From Ampelomyces quisqualis (lineage: Eukaryota > Ascomycota > Dothideomycetes > Pleosporales > Phaeosphaeriaceae): a stretch of 64,000 nucleotides of DNA. The stretch's first letter is position 1, and every line of letters starts with the position of its first letter. The stretch is from assembly GCA_018398575.1 (NCBI GenBank), contig JAGTXZ010000010.1:372001-436000 (forward strand), read 5' to 3'. Position numbers and translations under genes: made by a program. The notes under the pieces were generated by a model. That model ran no database searches, was not told the DNA's origin, and was given only the letters and a program-made list of their open reading frames with translations. Below are positions 32,422-43,078 of the stretch, in pieces.

Positions 32422-34433
32422 TCACTTTTGCTCGACCAAACACCCTTCGAAGAACTTCTCAATACCAGCTTCGTCTGCCATGGTAGTCACTTTCGAAACA
32501 TATACACCTCAAATTAGCTCTCTGTAATTATCCTCACACGATGAAGCACTTACATTGATCAGGGCGCACAACAATTACTGCTCCGACAGTCGGATCAACG
32601 CCGTATTTTTCATAAGCGTTACCGTGACCAGAGTTGTAGTGTTCGTCGTCGACGTAGGTCTTATGTAGATCTATGTTAATTAGTCGCTGATGAAGTTGCA
32701 AAGAATGGCAGGGCTGAGACACACCTCTGATCTTCCACTTTCCATTGGCAGGCCAGAAGTAATCTGGTATGGATTTCTGTTCGGTATCGAGGAACTTGTT
32801 GCTAAGAACCAGGATGGGCTCGATGATGTTGTCGACATCTGCGTTCTGAGGTGTGGCGCGTTGGACCATGGAGGAGAGGGAGGACGCGAGCTGCGTCTCA
32901 TTGTTACTATCGTGACGTAGCTGATGTAGGTGGAAAACGATACCTTGTCTACTCGTTCTTTGTGTTGAGGCTGGTTGATGTCTCCGGCGAAAACTACCAC
33001 CCTCCACCTCCCATCACTTTTCAAGACACTCTGCAACTGCACGGCTTTACAATCGCAGAATCGAACGACCTGCGCACTCGGAAATCTCATACCCACTGTT
33101 ACACCAGTTGCAACTTTGGGGTGACTCGTGGACATATCCGTAATAGCCGAGTCCTCATAACGTGCGGTGAGCCCTGCCATGTATCTCCCGCTCTTGGTGA
33201 AGTAGTCAGAAAACTCGCCTTCGAACTGCTCTTTCCGGCTGAACATCTTACTCAGTCCGCGATCGAAGGCAATCAGGTCCGCTGCGGTCTTCGAACGTTC
33301 GGAGACGTATGTGTGAAGGACAGACACGGGGCTCAGGCCGCTCAACACGGAGCCGAGTTTCCAACCGATGTTGTAGCCATCTTGTAGCGACACATTCATT
33401 CCTTGACCAGCTTTCGGCGAATGCGTATGACATGCGTCGCCTGTGAGAAAGACGCGGTGATCTTTGTGGAAGTTTTCAGCGAGGCGTTGACCTATACTGT
33501 ATGCACTCCACCAGAAGACACCTGCGAAGTCCATGGTGTATGGCGCGAAGATGTTGCGTGCTGTGTTTTGTAGGTCTTTGAGAGCGACTTGCTTCGGATG
33601 CGTGCCAGCCGGCAGTTGGATGTAGAAGCGCACTAATTGACCACCTTCGCGGGGGACGATGAGAAGATTGCCAAAGGTGCTGTGGATGGTGCACTTGCGG
33701 CGTATATCAGGGAAGGTCGTGCGCGGGTAAACGTCCATAACGCCCCATACGGTGTCGGTGGTGTCGCCGAGCATTTGGCAGCCCAGGGATTTGCGAATTG
33801 TGGAGTGAGCGCCATCGCAGCCCTTTAATGCTTCCTTAGTAACTCGTCGAATTTTGGCAGCTGGCAGAATATGCGGGGTTTTATACATACCAACACATAC
33901 TTTGCTTCCCATGTCTCCTCTTTCCCATTCTTCTCTGCCACCACTTTGCAAGGATGAGCACCTAGATCATCTTTGTGGGAGCTATCTATTTGCACATCTT
34001 TCGTGGTCCAACCGTACTCAATCTTGCCCTCTCCTTTCTTCCCTTCCAGTATGGCTCCCATTTGATTCAGCATCAGAGCGTTCATCCTGGCTTGATTCAA
34101 TATGACATGTGGCAAATGACTCAACCCTTTCTTGGTGTCAAGGCTTCTACTCTTTCGTTTGATGCCCTCTGTTACCTTGCCATTTTCTCCGTTTTCGTTT
34201 CCCCAGAAACACACTTCCAGAACGTGGTAAGCCTCGCGCAGAAGATCTTCAGATAGTCCAAATGACTCGTAAATCTCTACTGTTCGACACTGAACACCGT
34301 CTGCTTGACCAATCTCTAGTGGTCCGCATCGCCTTTCGAGAATGGTGAAGGGAATGTTGTATATTGCAAGCCAGGTAGCGGCGAAGATTCCAGCAGAGCC
34401 TGATCCCACGATGAGTACATCTGTCTTGGGCAT
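32422..34433 (-). CDS. FAD-dependent aromatic monooxygenase (phenol 2-monooxygenase type)
   Basis: Five exons (34433-33891, 33822-32944, 32890-32725, 32670-32554, 32489-32422; introns 68, 53, 54 and 64 bp) sum to 1773 bases, or 590 residues. The FAD-binding GxGxxG is at 10-15 (LIVGSGSAG). The DG motif GCDGAHS (182-188) is formed by the first splice. The second FAD motif FLTGDACHTHSPKAGQGMN is near 306-324. The C-terminal thioredoxin-like dimerisation part includes VVVFAGD and DPTVGAVIVVRPDQ. Members hydroxylate phenolic rings using NADPH and oxygen, in aromatic catabolism or secondary metabolism; the substrate cannot be told. It neighbours CHS7 but shares no obvious pathway with it. Confidence 0.93.
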
Positions 34434-34983
34434 ACTTGGTTACCCGTGTATTGAACCTGTCCGTGTATGCCGAATGTAAGCTCCGGAGCTACATCATCGG
34501 TAATACCGGTTCGGAGAGCAGCCGCACTAGTGTAAGCCATGGAAACCTGGGGGAACAGCAAAATCGGTCTTCTCGTCCGAAATCTTTCGTCAAGTCAACC
34601 AGGATGAACATTCATCTCAAGATTCGGGTCTTTTGCTCTCGGACGTAACATTAATTTATCGACACTTGATGAGAGTTTGCAGCACGCGCCAATCGCGATG
34701 GCTGGTGTCAACAGTAAAGATATGTGATATTACTACGTAAAACCTATACAAGAATCATAGCGGCCGGAGGGGTACCGGCAGCACATTATCTAAGACGCTC
34801 CAAAGTCCAAGTACTTGGCTATTCTCCAACAACAAGCAAAACCAGTCCCGCAATATGTTGTCCACCATAATCGTATGAAAGACAAATGTGCGCCGCAAAC
34901 TCCGCTTGACGCCCTTCAAGTTTGTATGCATGATGCGAATTTTGTAGAGTAGAGTCGCATGGAAATAAGAATGCGTGGCAGAA
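34434..34983. other. Intergenic region upstream of the monooxygenase
   Basis: This 550 bp lies between the monooxygenase start and the CHS7 stop and contains no recognised gene. Confidence 0.5.
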
Positions 34984-36116
34984 TTAGTGGCCGACAGCAG
35001 AGTAGTGCGAATGGCGACCATTGTATGGTTGCTGGTACAGCGAAGGCGCATAGTCGGACTCCTGGTAGACAGTACCACGCTTATCTTCCTCTGGCAGAAG
35101 TTCCTTGACTTCCCAGTTGTGCTGCTTGACGCCGACGGAGAACTCGAGATCTTCGCGGGTGATGGAATCCCAGTACTATTTTTAGATTGGTTAGCGGAGT
35201 TCAGACTATTGATTTGGGCGGGGCTGCCCAACCTTGTAGACCATCATGACTGCGAGCAAATTGCAAATGGTCGCGAAGAAGAGGCCGTCGAGGTAGTGCT
35301 GTACGTTGTCGCAGATGGTGTCGCTGAAGACGTAGAGGATGACCTGGCCGATGACGAAGAAGAAGATTCCAAAGGATATGTCGCCGAGTGGCCATCGGTC
35401 CTCCAGCGTTCCCACAACCAACATGACCTGGCTGGCAGCATAGACGAAGAGGAAGATGGCGTTGACGATGTACGTGACGACAAAGACGCCGACCGGGTTG
35501 TTTGAGCTCAAGCCAGCCCAGTTCTTGAAGGTCAGGAGTGAGACGGCGCCGCTGACAACGAACATGGTGAGCGAGCAGAGGCGCAGCAGCCAGACTGACA
35601 AGGTTGTGCCATCCTCGTACAGCTGAAAGCCGACGAAGCCGTTGATCAGCAGGCACGTGCAGAGCGCCGACGCGAGGCCATTCTGTGCGGCGGCGAAGTA
35701 GGGGTAGGGCGCAGAACCGGGGGCAGTGACGCCGGCGTCGAGAATGAGCGAGACGACGGTGAGGACGAGGTAGATGTAGAAAAAGGACGTAATCTCCTTG
35801 CGACCTGTGTCTTGTTAGTTGTTGTTGTCGTTGTTGTCGTCGTCGTCGTTGTCTGGGCAGTCTGGTCCATGTATGACATACCGACCGCCGTAAACTTTGA
35901 GCGCACGTGGATGATCATGACCACCGTCATTATCAGGGCCAGAATATGCATGAAGTCGTTCGCAGCCTGGAAGATGAGCGTGTTGGCCACCTCAATCGTC
36001 CTCGAGTAGCAGTTTGTTTGAATGCCCGCGCCACCGTTGATCAGCTGTTCACCCACGAGGGCGCACAGCGGGATCGCAGCCTTTGAACATAGCGTCGAGA
36101 AGTCGCCGAAGCCCAT
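34984..36116 (-). CDS. CHS7: Chitin synthase export chaperone CHS7
   Basis: Three exons (36116-35882, 35804-35233, 35175-34984; introns 77 and 57 bp, the second with a weak GTTGGG donor) give 332 residues. The N-terminus MGFGDFSTLCSKAAIPLCAL and the six to seven hydrophobic helices (for example ALIMTVVMIIHV, FYIYLVLTVVSLIL, ISFGIFFFVIGQVILYVFSD) are diagnostic of CHS7. This ER membrane protein is needed for exit of class chitin synthases such as Chs3. The cytosolic tail (YWDSITREDLEFSV to the C-terminus) is polar. The first intron contains a long GTT/GTC triplet run (about 35815-35850). Confidence 0.97.
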
Positions 36117-36653
36117 TCTGGCGGGCTGTGTGGGTGTGGGGAGTGTGGTCTGTGGGGAGCGTGGTGTTGGCGGGGGACCATGTGGGTGCGACACGGTTGT
36201 CAGGGAGTGAATGGTTCCACGTGACCGACTTGCCAAGCCGCTAGTAAGCCCCTGGTCCGCGTTCATTTCACCTCGTCTTGTCCCTCACGACCCGCTTCAG
36301 CCTTTTCGGCGCAACATCGTAGTTGCAAGTACTCCGTACCATGCTCTCTGACATTTACAGCGAACCCCCAATTCTTGACCCAATGCAAGATACCCGCTAT
36401 TTCTTCTTCTCATGAACGCAATGTCAATTCCATCTTCACCGAGGATAGCGCCTCAAAAACCAAAAAATTGATAGCAACAATGGAGGTGCTATTGTTTCCA
36501 TTGAGGTGATTGTACATCCAGTGCAGGCAGCAGCAGCGTTAGACAGTATATATATATAGCTCCCGAACATCTGAAACTTTCCATTTCCTGCCAATTCCCT
36601 CCAACCCCAACTGCACCCAGCTCACACAGACTCTCAATCACATCCTACCGGCC
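36117..36653. promoter_or_regulatory. Divergent promoter region with TATA box
   Basis: This 537 bp lies between CHS7 and the small gene at 36654. A TATATATATATA run at 36547-36558 sits about 95 bp before the 36654 start, followed by a C/T-rich 5' leader. The CHS7 side contains a TACTCCGTA motif near 36331. Confidence 0.6.
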
Positions 36654-37184
36654 ATGGCTCAGCGAGGCGATTACGCCATGACCCACGAAGCTCCCAATAA
36701 CACTGAGCTCGCGCTCCTGAGTGCTTTCATCGATCAGCGAGTCACGGCCAACCTCCTGCGTCACAAGAACCGTATGTTCGCCCTCCTCTCCGCCAACGGA
36801 CTAATCGCGCGTTCCAACATCGAGCAGCGTTTCATCGCCCGTAAGCAAACTCCCTCACTTCGCCTGGTGTCTGCGCTGACATGCTCAGGTATCCTTTCCA
36901 TGTATGCGCAAACTAAAGCTGCGTCAGGCCTGGTCGGTACCAACGGACACCTTGACAGCGGTGGCCTTGAGATTCGCGACGGCAAGCTGGATGGGAAACC
37001 TTATGTCGGCATCGTCAGCGTCGTGTCGAAAGATGTCGTGCTTCGAGGCCCCACGCGCGATACTGAGACTGGTGCTATGGAGTCTTTCATCGACACGGTA
37101 CTACTGACAAGCAAGCAGTGGCAGGTCAAGATCGAGTCTCAGCGCGATGAGTACAACGATTTGATTGCCCGGGACAGCACCTAA
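36654..37184 (+). CDS. Small hypothetical protein
   Basis: A GTAAGC...CTCAG intron at 36841-36888 (48 bp, phase 1) gives 160 residues. The intron is a multiple of three without stops, so the unspliced frame would give 176. The consensus splice sites favour splicing. Helical N-terminal half (TELALLSAFIDQRVTANLLR, SNIEQRFIAR) and a more polar C-terminal half (GLEIRDGKLDGKPYVGIVSV). No family recognised; no signal peptide. It is well expressed by promoter look (TATA box, CT-rich leader), which is inference. Confidence 0.7.
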   Translation: MAQRGDYAMTHEAPNNTELALLSAFIDQRVTANLLRHKNRMFALLSANGLIARSNIEQRFIARKQTPSLRLVSALTCSGILSMYAQTKAASGLVGTNGHLDSGGLEIRDGKLDGKPYVGIVSVVSKDVVLRGPTRDTETGAMESFIDTVLLTSKQWQVKIESQRDEYNDLIARDST

Positions 37185-37544
37185 TAACTCAAAGGCTTTG
37201 CCGTCTCCTGCAGAACCTTTCGGCTCCACTGGAGCAAAGAGCGATTTGTCCACGAGATGAAATGCTAGTTAATGCTGGCATCAGAATTCATAATTCTTTC
37301 GCCGCGCGCTCATGGTGGTAGTCTCGTTATTCAGCAGCGTCCGAATCGTCTTGGGTGATCGTGTCAAGCAGTGACGGTGAAAGTAATTGCGGGTGCCAAA
37401 GCTCACATTCACCACAGGCAGGCGTTTGCTTTCCCTTCCTTATTTGTATACAATTCTCTCGCCTCAAATCTCTTCAAAAACTTTAACTCTCAACATCTGC
37501 TTCTCAATCCTCACTCGCTGCAACCGCACCGAGGACATTCCACC
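37185..37544. other. Short intergenic region
   Basis: This 360 bp is the presumed promoter and C/T-rich leader of the gene at 37545. Nothing else was recognised. Confidence 0.5.
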
Positions 37545-38381
37545 ATGTCGCAAAACATTGAAAGTCAGGCTGTCTCTGCTACCCTGGACGGGTACCATCA
37601 GCTCATGGCTGCAGCTCATTCCAGACCCGCTACTTCCATCAGCCTTGCGCCATCCGCTCTGCACACAAAGGCGCCTGTAACGCCTGCTGCTGCACCTGTT
37701 GCATCCCCAGCACCTTCGATGCTGCCCACAGCTCCGCATATTCCGCCACGGACAGCGCCCGCATCTCCGGCTTGTACGTACGCGTCGTACGCGTCAAATA
37801 TCCCGTCAAGAGCAACGACTGCGTCCCCAGCCTCAAGCTACTCGCCCTATGCGACAGCGCCCTCCACGCCGCGCATGGCGCACACGGGTCACTTGCCCAG
37901 CCTGATGCCTCGTCCGGTTCCAACATACGGCCCTTTCCCCGGCTATGCGCCAATGCAGTATTCACCGCCACCGCCTCCCGACAGCATCACGCGCGACATG
38001 ATCGTGACGCGCATTCAGACCCTGCTCCAAAGCAAGCTACCACAGTGGGGTATTCCGCACATCGTCATGCTGAGCTCCGATCTTGCAGACCGCGTCATCT
38101 CACTAGGTCAAGGTGGTCACCTTGGCTCCGAAGGTATCTCCTCTGTGGACGATATCTTCATAGTTGTGGGACACGAGGGTGTTGGGCGGTACATGGCTTT
38201 GGCAGTGGTTGCGCCTGTTGCGCTGAACATCTTGTTGAAGGGACAGACTTGGAATACGAAGGGACTGGATCCGATGAGAGATCCAGCGGCGATGGAATGG
38301 GTGAGGATGGGGTTTCATAATTTGGCTTTGGACCAATGGACTAGGCTCAACGATGAGATGAGGAGGGGTAGTAGACGCTAG
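37545..38381 (+). CDS. Hypothetical protein with Ala/Pro/Ser-rich N-terminus
   Basis: A single exon of 278 residues starting at the ATG of CACCATGTCGC. Residues 1-150 are low-complexity (Ala, Pro, Ser, Thr, Tyr). The C-terminal 130 residues are ordered: ITRDMIVTRIQTLLQSKLPQ, VMLSSDLADRVISLGQGGHL, RYMALAVVAPVALNILLKGQ, MEWVRMGFHNLALDQWTRLN. The hydrophobic VVAPVALNILL could be a buried helix rather than a membrane segment. No family recognised. The length of the open frame and its composition support a real gene. Confidence 0.75.
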   Translation: MSQNIESQAVSATLDGYHQLMAAAHSRPATSISLAPSALHTKAPVTPAAAPVASPAPSMLPTAPHIPPRTAPASPACTYASYASNIPSRATTASPASSYSPYATAPSTPRMAHTGHLPSLMPRPVPTYGPFPGYAPMQYSPPPPPDSITRDMIVTRIQTLLQSKLPQWGIPHIVMLSSDLADRVISLGQGGHLGSEGISSVDDIFIVVGHEGVGRYMALAVVAPVALNILLKGQTWNTKGLDPMRDPAAMEWVRMGFHNLALDQWTRLNDEMRRGSRR

Positions 38382-38635
38382 GCTGGCAGGGCGGTGAAAG
38401 GCAGTGGAAAAGTTTTTGTGCGAAAATATTGTGTGTAAGCGGCAGTAACCTGTTTGTCATGCACGCTGGTGTTCTGTTCTAGCAGGCAATGTTTTGCTTT
38501 CACTTTCACGTTACGTGGCCCAAGCGCCGCGCTTACTTTACTTTGCTAGCAAGCATCTTGATCTCAGCAAACGAGCATCAAATGATACATGACCTTCGAA
38601 AGGGCGCCGCAATCAACTCGTCTGTGTCGTCTCTC

Positions 38636-39403
38636 ATGAGCACAGCTTGCCCCGCCATGAGCTCGGCTCCCATACTCCTCGACAAGAAATCTCTCGAGGA
38701 TGGACTTTTCGTCCTTCTCTCCAATTATGCCAAGGATCTACAAACCGCACTCGATGCACCTGCAGTGTCTACCGCCGATTTACGCACCGCTGCTACGAAC
38801 CTTTCCAATTACCTCGGCCACTTCCACCGCCGCAAATCTCGCCGCTTTACATGCCCTCTCAAACACTCCAATCTCTCCTTCAATCTCTTTCGTACACGAA
38901 ATCCCATCGAGTTTGACGAGCACGCCTTGACAAATTCCCCAAAGGACTGGTACCAGCTGGTTCTCAGCGAGACTGAGGAAAAGAGCGGCGACGTGCAGAT
39001 CCTGGTGGACGGAGGTCTGACCAAGGACAAAGCGAAGGTGTTGGACGAGTTCAGACAAGAAGTGTGTAGCAAGGTGATGATGTGGGAAGAAGCGGAGAGA
39101 GCGAGGGGAAAGGTGCTGAGGGATAAAAAGCCGAAGGAGAGGGAGGACCTGAAAAAGAGAAAGGACAGGAAGAAGAAGAAAGAGAAGGATGGCATGGATG
39201 ATGATGAGGATAGAGAAGCTGTGCAGGAAAGTGAGTCGATCGTTGGAGGCGATGACTTTCTAGGGGATGAGATGATGGTTAATGGAGACGATGGTTCCAA
39301 TATGGTGCAGGATGGGAAAGATTTAAAGGCGGTGCATAGAGATAAGCCGGATGAGCAGACAAGGCGAGTCAGATTTGAGGAAATGGTTGATGAGTCGGAC
39401 TAG
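38636..39403 (+). CDS. Hypothetical Lys/Glu-rich protein
   Basis: One open frame. The start is uncertain: in-frame ATGs lie at 38489, 38582, 38636 and 38657; 38636 is chosen because upstream sequence looks non-coding. That gives 255 residues. The N-terminal half is ordered (KKSLEDGLFVLLSNYAKDLQ, RTAATNLSNYLGHF, EFDEHALTNSPKDWYQLVLS). The C-terminal half is a charged helix (EEAERARGKVLRDKKPKERE, then a Lys-rich run) followed by an acidic tail. The nuclear-localisation-like Lys cluster suggests a nuclear or nucleolar protein (inference). No family recognised. Confidence 0.65.
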   Translation: MSTACPAMSSAPILLDKKSLEDGLFVLLSNYAKDLQTALDAPAVSTADLRTAATNLSNYLGHFHRRKSRRFTCPLKHSNLSFNLFRTRNPIEFDEHALTNSPKDWYQLVLSETEEKSGDVQILVDGGLTKDKAKVLDEFRQEVCSKVMMWEEAERARGKVLRDKKPKEREDLKKRKDRKKKKEKDGMDDDEDREAVQESESIVGGDDFLGDEMMVNGDDGSNMVQDGKDLKAVHRDKPDEQTRRVRFEEMVDESD

Positions 39404-40623
39404 CGAAGGGATAGGGATGACTCGAGGCAGTCTACATTTATCACACCTGCACTTTATCTCTCTGTAATGTACGAGAAGATGTTCGATGAAGATGTTTACC
39501 TTCAGTTTCTGGCTTAGATGAGAGTGTGCGCTATCTGGACATCTATCATCACTCCGCGCTGCCGATGCTCTCTCGTAACTTTGACAAAGACTTCTGGTCT
39601 CGCATCATGCTTGCCAGAGCCGCAGACTTTGCGGAGCGACAGGCAGTTCTAGCATTTCACCGCACTTGAATCAATGCTTTGGACAAATATGAGCAGGCGC
39701 ATCGGCTATCAAAATCAGAGGATCTCGTAGTGATTATGATGCTCCCCTACGGGTATGCTCTCAACACATCTACGTTGTGTGGTATGGAAGTCGACGAAAC
39801 GACCTTTTACAAACACATGACAAAATTGCAAATCCAGCTGCAGCATTGCGAACTCGTTCTCAACGTCATGGTAACAGTAGTCACACGACGTGCTGCACGT
39901 TTATCCAGCATACCTGCCTGAAACTTCGTTGCGCACCAATGTGGATGTCCAAGCGCTCTCAGTCCTCTCTCGTAATTCTCCTGGAGAAAGCCTAAGGAAC
40001 GCAAACTAGTATGCCTTGATCACAAAACGACTCATCTAGATGGAGGAGGAAGAGGTCGATACGGTAACATGGACTAGAAGGGCGGATTCTGGACATCCTA
40101 CACGATGGTGCAGATGGAGCTGCAAGGACGAAAGGATGGCCAGAGACGAGGAAATGTATAGGACGTTTTTCATGTAAGGGCAGACGAGGATTCGAGGACG
40201 CCCGTATCCCCTTCACGGCATAGCCCTGCTGATGCACGATCAGTGAATCGTGATGATACGACTCCGTCCGCGATGTGATCCAGACTGCCAATGTGATATG
40301 ATGCCCCACTGAAAGTTTTCTTGTCATTCGTTCGCAGGTGCAGGACTGCACTCGGGCAATATATGTCCGGTCCCCGTACAGATGTGCGCGTGGAAGGTGC
40401 GAGCAGCGCTATCAAATACCAAGGAAGGCAGGCTGTATCAAGACCCTGGGAACCTTCCTCGACTCTCACAGAAGACAAGCGAACTTATAGCTAGGAAAGC
40501 CTTGCCGACACGTTGTTGCTATGGCACTAGTTCTGCACCACCACGTAAACATCCTCAGTGTCCCACCGGTCAATCACTTACGGCCCGGGCCTTGTTCGAA
40601 ACCGTGTTTTTATCGAATCTACA
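39404..40623. other. Interval without a recognisable gene
   Basis: 1.2 kb with only short frames; the part next to 40624 is presumably promoter. Confidence 0.5.
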
Positions 40624-41173
40624 ATGGCAGAAGCCTCTTCCACAGCGACAAACGAAAATCCTATGCCTTCCCCAGACTCGGACGACAGCAGGCCGCAGAA
40701 CATCCAGACCTACATTATGCGTCTCTTGACTTTATTTCCACCTCCGGCCTACGGTTATGCCGAGCAGGACGAGTTCATAGGTAAGTTCAGCGTATTGTTT
40801 CTCGCACAGACCCGCTTACACCTTGCGACCAGGAGCCGTGTGCTTCCTCCTCAAACAGCCGGAATTCCTGTCCCAACACGACTGGCTGCACGACAGCTTA
40901 AGTCCACAAGTCCCTGATTTTGACTTTCGCAATCGAGCCGACTTTCACAAACTTCAAATCGGCATATACAGCATAGATGGTCCTGTTGAGGTAAACTCTC
41001 CTGGCGAGCGGTACCAAGCGGTTATACAAATCGATTGGTGCGAGATGGTGAGGACGGATAGCCGATTGTCGCGCGAGGATGCGCTGACAGCATTGTATGG
41101 AGATACAGTTGATTTGGCCGAGCAATGGGGGTTTGGGGATCCTGATTACGACGATTTGGCGGAATTTCGTTGA
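40624..41173 (+). CDS. Small hypothetical protein
   Basis: Two exons (40624-40780 and 40833-41173; 52 bp intron GTAAGT...CAG, phase 1) give 165 residues. Sequence includes YIMRLLTLFPPPAYGYAEQD, then GAVCFLLKQPEFL across the splice, LQIGIYSIDGPVEV and RYQAVIQIDWCEMVRTD. No family recognised. The position and phase of its intron, directly before a FLLxxPxFL motif, are the same as in the next gene, so the two may be distant paralogues (weak inference). Confidence 0.7.
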
Positions 41174-41702
41174 GAGCCTACGATATAGCAGGTTTGTGGC
41201 GCTGGGGATTGCGAATTCATCCATTTGGAGTATACGATCCACTCTTGGATCGTATTGGTATTCTTTCTGTTTGGGTGTATACTGTACTTCTCCGATAATC
41301 TTACTCGATATCAAGGAGTTCGACCTCGGATCATTACAATGGTGTGCTCGAATAAACTGAGCATTTGAACAGAAACGCATGCGGCATATCGAAGGTGACC
41401 GCGAGTAAGCCCAGAACCCCCACCCGTGATACCCAAGTGCCCATGGCGCCATGGATAAATCATCTAACATTAGCTACACGGCCATGTGATTGAAATTTGA
41501 CAGTCCGGCAGGTGCCACTGCCCGTGAACTACCTTTTTCAAGTGAGAGAAAGTGTCCTGTTTGCCATGCCGCCACAACCGTGATCACCGTCTCACTCACC
41601 ACGACAAGAAGAGCGATGTATATTCTTTCCACGAGCCCAGTTTTCTGACTCGAAGCTTCCTATCGTCATTGTTTCTCAAGCCCAGCAATCAACACCACAA
41701 TC
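41174..41702. other. Intergenic region
   Basis: This 529 bp between two same-strand orphan genes holds no recognised feature. Confidence 0.5.
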
Positions 41703-42396
41703 ATGCCCACCAATCTCGAGGAAACCAGACTACGCAACCACCTCAAGGAGACGCTCGAAGAGCTGCCAAACAACTTGCCCAATTACAACCAAACCCGCCT
41801 CTTAGGTACATCCACCATCCGTCCACCTCTCAATAGACCCACTGACGCCAACAGACGACCTCACCTTCCTCCTGCGCAACCCCCTCTTCCTCTACGCCAT
41901 CTCGCCACGCCTCGCCGCTCCCGACACCGAAACATACGCGCCTCCCACCCCCGTATCCATGATAAGCAACAAATCCGACGCCGCCTCGATGAAAAGCCAC
42001 ACCTCTTCGCCCTTTGAACTCTCTCACCTCGAGATACGAATCCGCTGGGCCGACGAAGCATGGGCCGCGCAGCTCGTGTACAGCGACAAGGTGCTTCTCG
42101 AGGGCAGACAGCTTCATGCGGAGCGGGAGGAGGGGTTTTTGCAGAGTTTCTTTTGGTTTTGCGAAGAGGCGGCGTTTTTGGCGTGGGAGTTTAAGGCGAG
42201 GGAGGGGTTGAGAAGTGGGGAGCTGGAGGGACTGGGGATTAGGATGTGGAATGTGCGGGCAGCGGATGAGCAGGGATGGAAAGCGCCAGAGAGGACTCAG
42301 AGGAGCAAGGCGGGAGAGGGGAGGAGGAAGTTGAAGTTGAAGATTCGGTTTAGAGATACGGAGAGGGGGACTGCGGGGGTGTGGCGCGTTGAGTGA
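41703..42396 (+). CDS. Small hypothetical protein, possible distant paralogue of the preceding gene
   Basis: Two exons (41703-41805 and 41855-42396; 49 bp intron GTACAT...CAG, phase 1) give 214 residues. The splice creates LLDDLTFLLRNPLFLYAISP. Later segments are HLEIRIRWADEAWAAQLVYS, GFLQSFFWFCEEAAFLAWEF and a very basic region (RTQRSKAGEGRRKLKLKIRF). No family recognised. The alternating aromatic-acidic helix and basic tail suggest a small nucleic-acid- or protein-binding protein, but this is speculative. Confidence 0.7.
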
Positions 42397-42611
42397 AGTG
42401 AGATGCTGGTCGGTGGAGGATTCGGTGCTCTTGGATACTTTCTAGGACCGATTTCTACGTGTGTTGCACGACTCATGAATACGGCTGTCAAATCGACGTC
42501 ACTTTGAGTGTTCACGCAAATGAGATGTGGCAAAACCATCCCACTACGCTCAAAAGGAATCTTCTTCTTCAACGCGCCGCTCAAAGAGCAGACACAGTCA
42601 ACGAAAAAGCG

Positions 42612-42793
42612 TCGCGTACATCTCCGATAGTGTGAGGGAGACGACACTGTGTCAATGACTATGGGCAAGCCCAGGGAGCCGATGGCCGGTTTCAAAAATC
42701 TGTTTAATCATCATCTTCCGTGGAAGAATCTTAGAGATCAAACTAAGAAGAACAGATACTACACTTGATCTAAGCCAAAAGGCAAACTGGAAT
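42612..42793 (-). ncRNA. U2: U2 spliceosomal small nuclear RNA
   Basis: The reverse complement begins near TTTGCCTTTTGGCTTAGATC and continues AAGTGTAGTATCTGTTCTT. This is the universally conserved U2 5' region, with stem I, and with GTAGTA (42757-42762) as the branch-site-pairing sequence. An Sm site (ATTTTTG) follows at about 42690. Downstream are a GGGC/GCCC hairpin and a terminal TCTCC...GGAGA stem near 42620-42642. The 5' end (about 42793) and 3' end (about 42612) are estimated by family length of about 180-190 nt. U2 pairs with the intron branch point during splicing. Confidence 0.93.
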
Positions 42794-43078
42794 ACGGTCA
42801 GCGGGAGTCCGTGGTGGGAGTTGGGTTGGGCTGACATACGAGGAGCTGAAGGAGAAAGGAAGGTGAGTCGTGGCGGAGAATCGACGCGACTTTGTGAGCA
42901 TTGAGGCTTGGCACGTTACTTGGCACGCTAAGATCACGGGATCTGCTGATGTCTGGGTGGGTGACCAAGGGCGAGGGACAGGCGAGGGACAGGCGAGGGC
43001 CAGGCGAGGAACATGTTGAAATTCAAAACAAGGGGTATCTACGAAGTAATGATGTTCTAACTACATCATACAGAACGT

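Noticed and set aside
42652..42837. 61-codon open frame on the minus strand
   Set aside because: It overlaps the U2 snRNA, whose conserved core explains the sequence.
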